A stretch of 64,000 nt of DNA, taken from assembly GCF_005144885.1 (NCBI RefSeq), contig NZ_CP039690.1, positions 1,612,001 through 1,676,000 of the forward strand, given 5' to 3'. The number at the start of each line of letters is the position of its first letter. The stretch's first letter is position 1. The position numbers and the translations under genes were made by a program. The notes beneath the pieces were generated by a model, which was given only the letters and a program-made list of their open reading frames with translations, was not told the DNA's origin and did no database searches. Source of the DNA: Phreatobacter stygius. Its GTDB lineage: Bacteria; Pseudomonadota; Alphaproteobacteria; Rhizobiales; Phreatobacteraceae. This document shows positions 1 through 8,749 of this stretch, in pieces.

Positions 1-248
1 CGGCGACCGATCTCGCTACCGTCATCGGTGCGCTCGCCATCCCCTGCCTGGTGCTCGCCGGGACCATGGATCCGCTGCGGCCGGCCGAAGACCTGCGCGC
101 GCTCGCCGCCCGGTTTCGCGACGGCCATTTCGCCGAGGTGGCCAGCGGCCATCTCATGGCCGTCCAGGCGCCCGGCGCGGTCGCGCGCCATGTCGAAGAC
201 TTCACCACGGCCCATTCCCGCCTGGCCCCCGTGGCTCTTCACCCGTGA
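1..248 (+). CDS. alpha/beta hydrolase, C-terminal end (partial)
   Basis: The gene enters from the left edge; the reading frame is open from base 3 and ends in TGA at 246-248. The visible 81 residues contain I-P-C-L-V-L-A-G-T-M-D, the beta-strand and acidic residue typical of the alpha/beta hydrolase fold, and later the S-G-H-L context that carries the catalytic histidine. This is the usual C-terminal third of esterases and 3-oxoadipate enol-lactonase-like enzymes. The stop codon overlaps the GTG of the next gene, so they are co-transcribed with the catabolic genes that follow. The exact substrate cannot be told from this fragment. Confidence 0.75.
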   Translation, partial: ATDLATVIGALAIPCLVLAGTMDPLRPAEDLRALAARFRDGHFAEVASGHLMAVQAPGAVARHVEDFTTAHSRLAPVALHP

Positions 249-862
249 GGCCGCCCGTGTCCCACAAAGCCCTGCTGCTCGTCATGATGGAACCTCCGGC
301 AGGCCTCGAGGAGGAATTCAACGACTGGTACGACAGCGAGCATTTCCCCCAGCGCTCGGCCCTCCCCGGCTTCGAGACCGGCCGGCGCTTCGTCTGCCTG
401 GATGGCTGGCCGCGCTGGCTGGCGCTTTACGATCTCGCCTCGGCCGAGGCGCTTCAGACGCCGGACTATCGCGCCGTCTCGGGCGCCAACGCCACGCCCT
501 GGAGCCGCCGCATCCTGCCGCGCATGATCGGCCGGCACAGGCTGGTCGCCCGTCAGGTCTCGCCCGGCAACGCGATCATCACGGCGGCGCCGACCACGCG
601 CCTCGCGCTGGCGAAATATCCGGGCATCGGCAAGGCCGATGAACCGGCGGTCATCACGGCGCTTGGAGCGCGTCTCGAAGCGCTGCCCGCGGCGGCCCAG
701 GTGCGCGCCTTTCGCCCGATGGCCGATGATGGCGACGACCTTTGGCTCGTCTCGGCTTTCAACCAGCCGGTCGGTGCCGACGACCTGCGCCACGCGATCG
801 GCGCCGTCGATGGCCGGGGCGCCGAGATCCTCAACATTTACGCGCCCTACCGACGCAGCTGA
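245..862 (+). CDS. EthD/DUF4286-like dimeric alpha-beta barrel protein
   Basis: A 205-residue protein with the motif N-D-W-Y-D-S-E-H-F-P near residue 25, followed by R-x-x-L-P-G-F. This signature is typical of small ferredoxin-fold proteins of the EthD/DUF4286 type, which sit in operons for breakdown of aromatic or xenobiotic compounds; the length suggests two such folds in tandem. The GTG start at 245 overlaps the upstream stop (GTGA), and a second GTG at 257 is also possible. Its catalytic role is not established; accessory degradation function is inferred from family and neighbours. Confidence 0.65.
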   Translation: MRPPVSHKALLLVMMEPPAGLEEEFNDWYDSEHFPQRSALPGFETGRRFVCLDGWPRWLALYDLASAEALQTPDYRAVSGANATPWSRRILPRMIGRHRLVARQVSPGNAIITAAPTTRLALAKYPGIGKADEPAVITALGARLEALPAAAQVRAFRPMADDGDDLWLVSAFNQPVGADDLRHAIGAVDGRGAEILNIYAPYRRS

Positions 863-883
863 CCGGCGCGACCTGGAGACCAG

Positions 884-1036
884 ATGCAGGCAGACCGGGC
901 CATGCGATATCGGATCATCGTGCTGATCGCGACCGTTCTGCTGGTCGCCCCGGCGGTGGCGCAGGTTGCGCCACGGGCCGAGGCGACGGCTGCCACGGGG
1001 CAAGAGGCCAAGGAGGACATGTGGTGCGGCTGGTGA
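884..1036 (+). CDS. small putative exported protein (50 aa)
   Basis: A 50-codon frame starting with ATG at 884 and ending TGA at 1034-1036. Residues 7-27 form a basic-hydrophobic segment ending in A-x-A (R-Y-R-I-I-V-L-I ... A-V-A-Q), which reads as a signal peptide; the remaining mature part is only about 24 residues and carries a single cysteine near the end. It lies between the EthD-like gene and the carboxymuconolactone decarboxylase-like gene and overlaps the start of the latter in another frame. Translational coupling is possible. No family recognised, and chance cannot be excluded. Confidence 0.3.
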   Translation: MQADRAMRYRIIVLIATVLLVAPAVAQVAPRAEATAATGQEAKEDMWCGW

Positions 1037-1572
1037 CACCGGGACTTGACGAGATGACATCCGAGCAGCGGGCGGTCCATGACGAGGCGGTCGCGGGCAA
1101 GCGCGGCCGCATGCCGGCGCCCATGCGGGCCTGGATCCAGAGCCCGGAACTGGCCCGCCATGGCCAGCGGCTCGGCGCCTTCCTGCGTTACGACACGACG
1201 CTGGCGCCAAGGCTCTCCGAACTGGCGATCCTGGTGACGGCGCGCCACTGGACCTCGCAATACGAATGGTACGCCCACCGCTCCGAGGCGCTGAAGGCTG
1301 GCCTTGCGCCGGAGATCATCGCGGCCATCGCCGAGCGGCGGCCGCCGCCGTTCAAGGACGAGGCCGAGCGCATCGTCCATGACTATGCCCGCGCGCTGCA
1401 CCAGACGTCCGTCGTGCCCGACGCCCTGCATGCGGAGGCGGTCAAGGTGCTCGGCCAGCGCGGTGTGGTCGAACTGGTTGGCGTGCTCGGATATTACACG
1501 CTGGTCGCCATGACCCTGAACGCCTTCGAGATCGGCTTGCCCGAAGGCGAGCGCCCGGAACTGCGGCCATGA
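1021..1572 (+). CDS. carboxymuconolactone decarboxylase (CMD/AhpD-like) family protein
   Basis: About 183 residues from GTG at 1021 (or 1024). The sequence L-S-E-L-A-I-L-V-T-A-R-H-W-x-x-x-Y-E-W-Y-A-H near residue 65 is the CMD-family core; in this position many members have E-x-x-x-C or E-W-x-x-H and act as gamma-carboxymuconolactone decarboxylases or peroxidase-like proteins. There is no C-x-x-C pair, so an AhpD-type peroxidase is unlikely. The stop overlaps the next ATG (ATGA). A decarboxylase or isomerase role in the ring-cleavage pathway of this operon is inferred from context. Confidence 0.75.
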   Translation: MVRLVTPGLDEMTSEQRAVHDEAVAGKRGRMPAPMRAWIQSPELARHGQRLGAFLRYDTTLAPRLSELAILVTARHWTSQYEWYAHRSEALKAGLAPEIIAAIAERRPPPFKDEAERIVHDYARALHQTSVVPDALHAEAVKVLGQRGVVELVGVLGYYTLVAMTLNAFEIGLPEGERPELRP

Positions 1573-2369
1573 GTGGCCGGCTGCAGGGCAAGGTCGCCAT
1601 CGTCACCGGTGCCGGCTCTGTCGGCTCGGGCTGGGGCAATGGCCGTGCGACGGCGGTGGCGTTCGTCGAACAGGGGGCGAATGTCTTTGCCGTCGATCGC
1701 GACCGGCTGGCGCTCGACGAAACCCTGGCGCGGGCCGGCGATCTGGCCGACCGCATCACGCCCTATGCCTGCGACGCGACCCGGGCTGGCGACGTCACGG
1801 CCATGGTCGCGGCTGGCATGGCCCGCTTCGGCCGCATCGACGTGCTGGTCAACAATATCGGCGGCTCGGCCCCCGGCGGCCCGGTCGAGCTCAGCGAAGC
1901 CGCTTGGGACGCGCAGATCGATCTCAACCTGAAAAGCGTGTTCCTCACCTGCAAACACGTGCTGCCGATCATGGTCGCCCAGCACGGCGGCACCATCGTC
2001 AACACCGCCTCGACCTCGGGCCTGCGCTGGACCGGCGCGGCGCAGGTCGCTTATGCCGCCGCCAAGGCCGGGGTCATCCAATTCTCACGGGTGCTGGCGG
2101 TGCAATATGGCGAACACGGCATCCGCGTGAACACCGTGGTTCCCGGCCAGTTGCACACCCCGATGGTCGAGGCACGCCTGGCCGGCCAGCGCGCTGGCGG
2201 CAATGTCGAGGCTCTCCTCAAGCAGCGCGTCGCGCGCATTCCGCTCGGCTTCATGGGTGACGGCCGCGACACCGCCAATGCGACCTTGTTCCTGGCGTCC
2301 GACGAAGCCCGTTTCATTACCGGAACCGAGATCGTCGTCGATGGCGGCATGACCGCCCGCTGCGACTAA
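1569..2369 (+). CDS. short-chain dehydrogenase/reductase (SDR)
   Basis: A 266-residue classical SDR. Residues 13-25 hold the nucleotide-binding T-G-A-G-S-V-G-S-G turn, which is longer than the usual TGxxxGxG; N-N-I-G-G follows at about 95, the catalytic serine lies in the T-A-S-T-S segment near 147-150, and Y162-x-x-x-K166 completes the active site. The protein ends in the usual V-D-G-G. It probably oxidises or reduces an alcohol/ketone intermediate with NAD(P). It overlaps the upstream gene by 4 bases and is 20 bases from the amidohydrolase, so all belong to one operon. Substrate unknown. Confidence 0.9.
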   Translation: MSGRLQGKVAIVTGAGSVGSGWGNGRATAVAFVEQGANVFAVDRDRLALDETLARAGDLADRITPYACDATRAGDVTAMVAAGMARFGRIDVLVNNIGGSAPGGPVELSEAAWDAQIDLNLKSVFLTCKHVLPIMVAQHGGTIVNTASTSGLRWTGAAQVAYAAAKAGVIQFSRVLAVQYGEHGIRVNTVVPGQLHTPMVEARLAGQRAGGNVEALLKQRVARIPLGFMGDGRDTANATLFLASDEARFITGTEIVVDGGMTARCD

Positions 2370-2389
2370 GTCTCGTGAGAGCTCCTGCC

Positions 2390-3283
2390 ATGACCGACAC
2401 GTCCCTCGTTTCGCCCGAGCCGACCATTCCACCGCCTCTGGCCGCGCCGCGCCGGCCGCACCTGCGCTTGCCGCCGGGAAGCTGCGATTCCCATTGCCAC
2501 GTCTTCGGTCCGCATCACCGGTTTCCTTATGCGGCCGGGCGCAGCTTCACGCCCCACGACATGCCCGAGCAGCGGTTGAGAGCTCTGCACGATCATCTCG
2601 GTTTCGACCGCGCGGTGATCGTCCAGTCGGCCTGCCACGGCGCCGACCATGCAGCCCTGATCGACGCGCTTCGAACCGGCGCGGGCCGCTATCGCGGCGT
2701 CGCCCTGCTCGGCGCGGCGGCGACCGCGACCGACGTCGCCGATCTGCATGAGGCCGGCGTGCGCGGCGCCCGCTTCAATTTCCTGCCGCATCTCGGCGGC
2801 TATCCGCCGGAGAGCCTGATCCGCCATGTCGAGCGGCTGGTCGCGCCCCATGGCTGGCACTTCGCCGTCCATGTCACCGGCGCCGACCTGATCGCCTGCG
2901 AGGAGCTCATCCGGTCGATCCGCGTGCCTGTGGTGATCGACCACATGGCGCGTTTCGATATCCGCGAGGGGCGGGCGGGCCAGGCCTTCGCGACGCTCTT
3001 GAAACTGCTCGAAGGTAGCCGGATCTCGGTCAAGCTGAGCGGCGTCGATCGCCTGTCCCGGCAGGCAGCCCCTTACGACGACGCCCTGCCTTTTGCCCGG
3101 GCCCTCGCCGCGCATGCACCCGATCAGGTCGTCTGGGGCACCGACTGGCCCCACCCCAATCTTCACGGCCCCATGCCCGACGACGGCGACCTGGTCGACC
3201 TGATCGCCGGGATCGCCCCGGACAAAGCGGCCCGCCACAAACTGCTCGTCGCCAATCCGGCGCGGCTGTTCGGTTTCAATTGA
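2390..3283 (+). CDS. amidohydrolase, 2-pyrone-4,6-dicarboxylate lactonase-like
   Basis: A 297-residue TIM-barrel amidohydrolase of the COG3618/LigI group. The start at ATG 2390 is preferred over GTG 2375 because conserved sequence begins only at C-D-S-H-C-H-V-F-G-P (H35 and H37, the metal- or substrate-binding HxH). Further marks are F-A-V-H-V near 160, I-D-H-M-A-R-F-D near 185, and W-G-T-D-W-P-H-P-N near 255 with the catalytic aspartate. LigI hydrolyses the lactone ring of 2-pyrone-4,6-dicarboxylate in meta-cleavage of lignin aromatics; relatives act on other lactones. With the hydrolase, CMD protein and SDR it suggests a small lactone/aromatic catabolic operon. Confidence 0.85.
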   Translation: MTDTSLVSPEPTIPPPLAAPRRPHLRLPPGSCDSHCHVFGPHHRFPYAAGRSFTPHDMPEQRLRALHDHLGFDRAVIVQSACHGADHAALIDALRTGAGRYRGVALLGAAATATDVADLHEAGVRGARFNFLPHLGGYPPESLIRHVERLVAPHGWHFAVHVTGADLIACEELIRSIRVPVVIDHMARFDIREGRAGQAFATLLKLLEGSRISVKLSGVDRLSRQAAPYDDALPFARALAAHAPDQVVWGTDWPHPNLHGPMPDDGDLVDLIAGIAPDKAARHKLLVANPARLFGFN

Positions 3284-3286
3284 TAA

Positions 3287-3304
3287 CGATCGCTAACGCG
3301 ATCG
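3287..3304. terminator. possible intergenic hairpin between convergent genes
   Basis: CGATCGC and GCGATCG form a perfect 7-bp stem around a TAAC loop, exactly between the 3' ends of the rightward catabolic operon and the leftward ABC operon. There is no T run, so it would be a weak or Rho-assisted bidirectional stop at best. Confidence 0.35.
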
Positions 3305-3307
3305 GGG

Positions 3308-4369
3308 TCACGGCCTGACCGCGATCACCCCTTCCGGCGCCAGGCGAACGGTGACCTTGGCGCCGACCTCACGCGCCGCCAGGCGGTCGTGACAGATGGC
3401 GAAGAGGTCGCCGAGCGACGTCGCCAGGTGATATTCCATGTGCGAGCCCATATAGGTGCCGCGCGCGACGGTGCCGGCGAGCCCGGCCTGACCGGGATCA
3501 TCGAGGCTGATCGCCTCCGGCCGGATGACCACGTCGACAGGCCCCAGCGGCAGGCCACGATGCGGCAAGGTCAGCCTGACCTCGTCGAGAGCAACCGTCG
3601 CCTGATCGCCTGATATCGCCTCGATCCGGCCTTTCACCGCATTGGCTTCGCCCATGAAGGTCGCGACGAAGACGTTGTCGGGCATCGCGTAAAGCCGCGC
3701 CGGGCTGCCGGCCTGGGCGATCTCGGCATTGCGCATGACCACGATCGTGTCGGACACGGCGAGTGCCTCCGACTGGTCATGGGTGACATAGACGACGGTC
3801 AGGCCCAGCCGCTGCTGCAGCGCGCGGATCTCCTCGCGCATGGAGCGGCGCAGGCGTGCATCGAGATTGGACAGAGGCTCGTCGAACAGCAGCACATCGG
3901 GCTCGAGCACCAGGGCACGGGCGACGGCAACCCGCTGCTGCTGGCCCCCCGACAGTTCCGAAGGCAGGCGCCGGCCGAAGCCTTTCAGTCCGACCGTCTC
4001 GAGCGTCAGTTCGGCTCTGGCATGGGCGTCACGCTTGGCCGCGCCCGAGGAGATCAGCCCATAGGCGACATTGTCGAGCACGCTCATATGCGGAAACAGC
4101 GCATAGCTCTGGAACACCATCGAGACATTGCGCTCGCCGGCCGAGAGCAGCGTCACATCCTTGCCGCCGATGAACAGCTTGCCTTCGGAAGCCTGTTCGA
4201 GCCCGGCGATCATCCTGAGCAACGTCGTCTTGCCGCAGCCGGAAGGCCCGAGCAGCGTGACCAGCGTGCCACCCTCGATGATCAGGTCGAGCGGTTTGAC
4301 CGCGGTCACCTGACCATATCGTTTGGCGATGCCCTGCAGGCGAACCTCGGCGCCGGTCTTGTTCGTCAC
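3308..4369 (-). CDS. ABC transporter ATP-binding protein (FbpC/PotA type)
   Basis: A 353-residue ATPase from the GTG at 4369, which overlaps the permease stop as GTGA. Walker A is G-P-S-G-C-G-K-T-T, the signature is L-S-G-G-Q-Q-Q-R, Walker B is V-L-L-F-D-E-P-L-S-N-L-D and the H-loop is Y-V-T-H-D-Q. Residues after about 240 (V-I-R-P-E-A-I) form a TOBE-type regulatory domain as in iron(III), spermidine or 2-aminoethylphosphonate importers. An upstream in-frame extension exists but lies inside the permease gene and lacks family features. It energises the double permease encoded just upstream. Confidence 0.9.
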   Translation of the reverse strand: MTNKTGAEVRLQGIAKRYGQVTAVKPLDLIIEGGTLVTLLGPSGCGKTTLLRMIAGLEQASEGKLFIGGKDVTLLSAGERNVSMVFQSYALFPHMSVLDNVAYGLISSGAAKRDAHARAELTLETVGLKGFGRRLPSELSGGQQQRVAVARALVLEPDVLLFDEPLSNLDARLRRSMREEIRALQQRLGLTVVYVTHDQSEALAVSDTIVVMRNAEIAQAGSPARLYAMPDNVFVATFMGEANAVKGRIEAISGDQATVALDEVRLTLPHRGLPLGPVDVVIRPEAISLDDPGQAGLAGTVARGTYMGSHMEYHLATSLGDLFAICHDRLAAREVGAKVTVRLAPEGVIAVRP

Positions 4370-6582
4370 GCGCGACCTCCGACAACGATCGGCGCGGCGC
4401 CGCGCCGCCCGAGTTTTCTGTTGCCCACGAGCAGTTGAATGAGCCCGATCGCCGCCATCATCAGCACGATCAGAACCGCGCAATAAGCGATGGCGAGGCC
4501 ATAATCGCCATTGATCACCCGGTTGATGATGAACACGGTCGCCATCTCATATTCCGCCGAGACCAGGAAGATGACCGCCGAGACCGTCGTCATGGCGCGC
4601 ACGAAGGAATAGACGAGCGCGGTAACGATCGCCGGCTTCATCAGCGGCAGGACGATCGTGCGCAGCGTCCGGAAGGTCGAGGCGCGCAAGGTCGTCGCGG
4701 CCTCATCCAGCGACTTGTCGAGCTGGCTCATCGCCGCGACGCCCGAACGCACGCCGACCGGCAGGTTGCGGAACACGAAACAGGCAATCAGGATGGCCGC
4801 CGTGCCGGTGATCTCCAGCGGCGGCACGTTGAAGGTCAGGATATAGGCGACGCCGATCACCGTGCCGGGCACCGCAAAGGTCAGCATCAGCGCGAATTCG
4901 AGCGCGGTGCGGCCGGCGAAGCTCTGCCGGCTCAAGACCCAGGCGGCAAGCAGGCCTATGCCAGCGGTGATCGGTGCGGCAATCGTCGCGAGCCCGATCG
5001 TGGTGCCGAGCGAATGCCAGGCGCCGCCGGCGAACAGGATCGCGCCGTCGCGCGCCCATTCGACCGCGAAGGCACGCCGGAAATGGTCGAGCGTCAGCGT
5101 CCAGTCGCGGCCCCAGACCTTCACGAAGGCGCCGGCCAGCGCCATCGCATAGACGGTCAGCGTCAGCACCGCCCAGGGAATGGCGATGGCGAAGGCGAGC
5201 CGCCTGACCGGTGCCGGCAGCGGCGTCGGAAGGCCGCTGTCGCCCTTGCCGGTCATCGACACATAGGACCGCGTGCCGACGATGACCCGCTGCAGCATGA
5301 AGGCCACCAGCGCCATGACCAGCATGATGCTGGCGAGCACGGCGGCACGGCCGAAATCCTGCTGCGCTCCGACCACCGCGAAGAAGATTTCGGTCGACAG
5401 CACGCCGAAGGAGCCACCGAGCACGATCGGATTGCCGAAATCGGCGAGGCTCTCGACGAAGACGACGAGCCAGGCATTGGCGAGCCCGGGCAGCATCAAG
5501 GGCAAGGTCACCGTCTTGAAGGTGCGCATCGGACTGGCGCGCAGCGTCTGCGAGGCCTCTTCCATGCTTGGCGAAATGCCTTCGACGACGCCGATCAGCA
5601 CCAGGAAGGCGGTCGGCGTGAACGAGAAGACCTGGGCGAGCCAGACGCCGCTGAAGCCGTAGATCCAGCGGCCGAGCGCAACGCCGCTCACCGCCTCGAC
5701 CAGTTGGTTGAGCACGCCCGACCGGCCGAAGATCAGGATCAGCCCGAGACCGATGACGAAAGGCGGCGTGATGATCGGCAGAACGGTCAGCAGGCGCATG
5801 GCGCGCCGTCCCGGAAAACGCGAGCGGGTGACGATCAGCGCGAAGCAGAGGCCGAGAAGCGTAGCGGCGCTGGCGGTCGCGATGGCCAGGGTCAGTGTGT
5901 TCCAGAACACCCCGCAATTGGCCCCCCGGGTGACGCAGCCAAGGCCCCAGATCTTGCCGTCGACGAGGCGTTCGGCGAACGAGCCGATTATGCCGAGGTC
6001 ACCGCGCGGGATGAACATCTGGCCGAGAATATTGCCGACCGGCCAAGCGGTGAAAATGGCGATCGACAGGACCAGCATGCCGACCGTGCCAGCGATGAAG
6101 CGGTCGCCCCGGAACAGGCCCTTCAACGCCAGTCCGTCGGTGAACAGCACGAGACAACCGACGACAGCGAGCGTGCCGCCGAGGCCGATGCCGAATTGCC
6201 GGTCGCCGAGGTCGCCGAACAGGGCCTCGAGCCATGCCCAGGACCAGCCCTGGATGCCGATGGCGAGGCCCTGCAGCCCGATGGCCACAAGCCCGAGCCC
6301 GCCGCCAGCGAGCAGCAGGGTCGCGCGCCGGCCGCCGCCGAGCCAAGGCCAGGTGTCCGGCAAGGCCCCGAGCAGAGCGACAAGCAGCGCCGCGATCACC
6401 GGCCAGAACCAGAAGCGTCGATGCGCCAGCGCCTGCCACAAGGCGGATGCCGCCTCCGGATCGGACTGCCCGAACCCGACGAGGCCGGCGAGTTCGAGCC
6501 CCGACTGCTGCATGTGCCAGGGCACCACGACCGTCCCGATCACGGCGATGAACCAGAACGACAAAGAGCTGCGGGCGAACAT
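4366..6582 (-). CDS. ABC transporter permease, fused double domain (FbpB/ThiP type)
   Basis: A 738-residue membrane protein with two BinP-type permease halves. Each half has an EAA loop: E-E-A-S-Q-T-L-R-A-S near 340 and D-E-A-A-T-T-L-R-A-S near 640, both followed by L-P-L-M. About 180 extra N-terminal residues form four or so further membrane spans, common in this subfamily. ATG 6582 is chosen because it leaves 11 bases after the preceding gene, while the longer frame to 6627 would overlap it. It forms the translocation path for the substrate delivered by the two upstream binding proteins; iron(III), phosphonate or sugar-phosphate are the usual options. Confidence 0.88.
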   Translation of the reverse strand: MFARSSLSFWFIAVIGTVVVPWHMQQSGLELAGLVGFGQSDPEAASALWQALAHRRFWFWPVIAALLVALLGALPDTWPWLGGGRRATLLLAGGGLGLVAIGLQGLAIGIQGWSWAWLEALFGDLGDRQFGIGLGGTLAVVGCLVLFTDGLALKGLFRGDRFIAGTVGMLVLSIAIFTAWPVGNILGQMFIPRGDLGIIGSFAERLVDGKIWGLGCVTRGANCGVFWNTLTLAIATASAATLLGLCFALIVTRSRFPGRRAMRLLTVLPIITPPFVIGLGLILIFGRSGVLNQLVEAVSGVALGRWIYGFSGVWLAQVFSFTPTAFLVLIGVVEGISPSMEEASQTLRASPMRTFKTVTLPLMLPGLANAWLVVFVESLADFGNPIVLGGSFGVLSTEIFFAVVGAQQDFGRAAVLASIMLVMALVAFMLQRVIVGTRSYVSMTGKGDSGLPTPLPAPVRRLAFAIAIPWAVLTLTVYAMALAGAFVKVWGRDWTLTLDHFRRAFAVEWARDGAILFAGGAWHSLGTTIGLATIAAPITAGIGLLAAWVLSRQSFAGRTALEFALMLTFAVPGTVIGVAYILTFNVPPLEITGTAAILIACFVFRNLPVGVRSGVAAMSQLDKSLDEAATTLRASTFRTLRTIVLPLMKPAIVTALVYSFVRAMTTVSAVIFLVSAEYEMATVFIINRVINGDYGLAIAYCAVLIVLMMAAIGLIQLLVGNRKLGRRGAAPIVVGGRA

Positions 6583-6593
6583 CGGCCCTGCCC

Positions 6594-7619
6594 TCACCGC
6601 GGCAGCGAACCGATCTCGCGGTCCCACCGGTCGATCAACCGCCGCCGCATCTGGCTCGCGCCATAGGTCGCGATGTCATAGTCGATGAGCTTGATTTTGC
6701 TCATGTCCGGCACCCGCGGATCCGGGGTGGCGCCGCGATGCGCCGGGACATGCCACTGGTTGGCCTTGGACGCGATATCCATCGCGGCCGGCGTCAGATA
6801 CCAGTCGTAGAAGCGCCGGGCGGCGGCGACATTGCGCGCGCCGCGAATGATCGACAGGCAGGCGACCTCGTAGCTTGTCCCCTCGGCCGGATAGGTGACG
6901 GCGACCGGGAAGCCGGCCTGGATCACCGACTGGGCTTCCATGTTGAAGGTGACGGCAAGCGCGGTCTCGCCGCGCGCCACCGCCTGGATCGGGGCGGCGC
7001 CCGAACGCGTATAGGCGTTCACATTGGCATGCAGCCGGCGCAGGTAATCGAAGGCCCGATCCTCATCCCAGAGCTGAACCAGGCCGGCGATGATCGTATA
7101 GGCCGTGCCCGAAGAATTCGGATTGGGCAGCTGGATCTCGCCGCGATAGTCCGGCTTCAGCAGATCGGCCCAGCTCTGCGCCTCCGGCAGGTTCTTGCGC
7201 GTCTGCAGCTCGGTATTGGCGGCAATCCCGATGGCGCCCGAGGAGACGCCGACACAGCGCCCATTCGACTGGGCATGGACGCGCTGCGCCCAGGGATGGA
7301 GCTCGGCCATGTTGGGCGAGGTATAGGCCTGCAGCAGGTTCTCTTCCGCCGCCGCGAAGTGCAGTTCGGCCGAGCCGCCGAACCAGATGTCGGTGCGCGG
7401 GTTCTGCGCCTCGGCGCGAACCTGCGCCAGGATTTCGCCTGTCGACTTGCGTGTCATGTTGACCCGGATGCCGGTCTCGCGCTGAAACGCCGTGGCGATC
7501 GCCTCGCACCAGTCGGCCTGCGGCGCGCAGAGCATGTTCAATTGGCCCTGGGCGCGTGCGGGCGTCACTTGCCCGCAGACCAGCGCCAGCGCGACGCCGA
7601 GGATCGATCGAAGCAGCAT
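6594..7619 (-). CDS. ABC transporter substrate-binding protein, copy 2
   Basis: A 341-residue periplasmic protein with a signal peptide cleaved after A-R-A-Q (about residue 24). The mature start L-N-M-L-C and the segments D-I-W-F-G-G, P-N-P-N-S-S-G-T-A-Y and A-V-A-R-G-E-T-A-L belong to the SBP family that includes FbpA/FutA and phosphonate binders. It is clearly a paralogue of the next gene upstream (7653-8684), sharing the C-terminus W-D-R-E-I-G-S-L-P-R. Whether it binds the same ligand is open. RBS-like GAGG lies about 9 bases before the ATG. Confidence 0.88.
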   Translation of the reverse strand: MLLRSILGVALALVCGQVTPARAQGQLNMLCAPQADWCEAIATAFQRETGIRVNMTRKSTGEILAQVRAEAQNPRTDIWFGGSAELHFAAAEENLLQAYTSPNMAELHPWAQRVHAQSNGRCVGVSSGAIGIAANTELQTRKNLPEAQSWADLLKPDYRGEIQLPNPNSSGTAYTIIAGLVQLWDEDRAFDYLRRLHANVNAYTRSGAAPIQAVARGETALAVTFNMEAQSVIQAGFPVAVTYPAEGTSYEVACLSIIRGARNVAAARRFYDWYLTPAAMDIASKANQWHVPAHRGATPDPRVPDMSKIKLIDYDIATYGASQMRRRLIDRWDREIGSLPR

Positions 7620-7652
7620 GGGAAAGCCTCTGTCGGAGGTGCGAAACAGGGT

Positions 7653-8684
7653 TCAGCGCGGCAGGCTGCCGACGTCGCGATCCCAGCGCTCGATCAGCCG
7701 GCGCCGTTCGGCGGAGCGGCCATATCTGGCGAAATCGTAGTCGATCAGCTTGATCCGGGTGAGATCGGGTGCATTCGGCGGCAAGGGCGTCGCCCGGTTC
7801 GACGGCGTCTGCAATTGCCGGCCGACGTCATAACCGAGACGCTGGACATCGGCGGTCAGCGCCCAGTCGTAGAACCGCCGGGCCTGGGCGAGATTGCGCG
7901 CGCCGCGCAGGATCGACATGGAGCCGATCTCGAAGCCGGTGCCTTCGCAGGGCGTGGCATAGTCGACGGGAAAGCCGGCGTTCCGTTCGACCACAGCGTC
8001 ATGGACGAATGACAACGACACAGCGGTCTCGCCACGCGCCACCGCCTTGATCGGGCCGGTGCCGGCGCGCGCATAGGCGTTCACGTTCGGGTGCAGCTGG
8101 CGCAGATAGGTGAAGGCCTGGTCCTCGCCCATCAACTGCACCAGCGTCGCGATGATCACATAGGAGGTGCCCGAGGAATTCGGGTTGGCCAGCTGAACCT
8201 CGCCCTTGAAGCGTGGATCGACCAGATCGGCCCAGCAGCGCGGGCTGGCGATATTCTTGCGCCCGAGCAGCTCTGTGTTGAAGCCGAAACCGATGGCACC
8301 GGCGTAGACCCCGACAGCGCGCCGATTGGACTGGCGCCACTGGGTCAGCGCCCAGGGCTGAAGCTGCGCGCTGTTCGGGCTCTCGTAATCCTGCGTCAGG
8401 TTTTCTTCCGCCGCCGCCAGGTGCGGGTCGCCGGTACCGCCGAACCAGACGTCGGCGCGCGGGTTCTGCGCTTCGGCACGGATGGCGGCGAGGTTCTCAC
8501 CCGAGCCGCGCTGGGTCATGCTGACGCGGATGCCGGTGTCACGCTGGAAATTCGTGGCGATGGCCTGACACCACTCGACCTGAACCGAGCAATAGAGGTT
8601 GAGCGCGCCCTGCGCCCCAGCCGGCGTCGATGCCGCCGAGGCCAGCGCGATCGCCGCGCAGACAACCCTTTTCATTCCCGTCAT
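7653..8684 (-). CDS. ABC transporter substrate-binding protein, copy 1
   Basis: A 343-residue exported protein, first gene of the importer operon. The signal peptide ends near A-G-A-Q (residue 25). Motifs V-W-F-G-G-T-G-D-P-H, P-N-S-S-G-T-S-Y and A-V-A-R-G-E-T-A match the neighbouring paralogue along the whole length. A paired cysteine arrangement near the N-terminus (C-S-V-Q-V-E-W-C) is shared with the paralogue (C-A-P-Q-A-D-W-C) and suggests a conserved disulfide. GGAGG stands 7 bases before ATG 8684, which fixes the start. The two binding proteins probably broaden the ligand range of a single permease. Confidence 0.88.
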   Translation of the reverse strand: MTGMKRVVCAAIALASAASTPAGAQGALNLYCSVQVEWCQAIATNFQRDTGIRVSMTQRGSGENLAAIRAEAQNPRADVWFGGTGDPHLAAAEENLTQDYESPNSAQLQPWALTQWRQSNRRAVGVYAGAIGFGFNTELLGRKNIASPRCWADLVDPRFKGEVQLANPNSSGTSYVIIATLVQLMGEDQAFTYLRQLHPNVNAYARAGTGPIKAVARGETAVSLSFVHDAVVERNAGFPVDYATPCEGTGFEIGSMSILRGARNLAQARRFYDWALTADVQRLGYDVGRQLQTPSNRATPLPPNAPDLTRIKLIDYDFARYGRSAERRRLIERWDRDVGSLPR

Positions 8685-8749
8685 AGCGTCGCCTCCGTGG
8701 CCCTTTTTGATCGGACCTTGACGCTAGGATTAGAATGGCTTGGCAGCCT

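Noticed and set aside
4435-6666. Long rightward open frame opposite the ABC permease
   Set aside because: Hydrophilic, repetitive composition typical of the antisense of a membrane-protein gene; no start signal.
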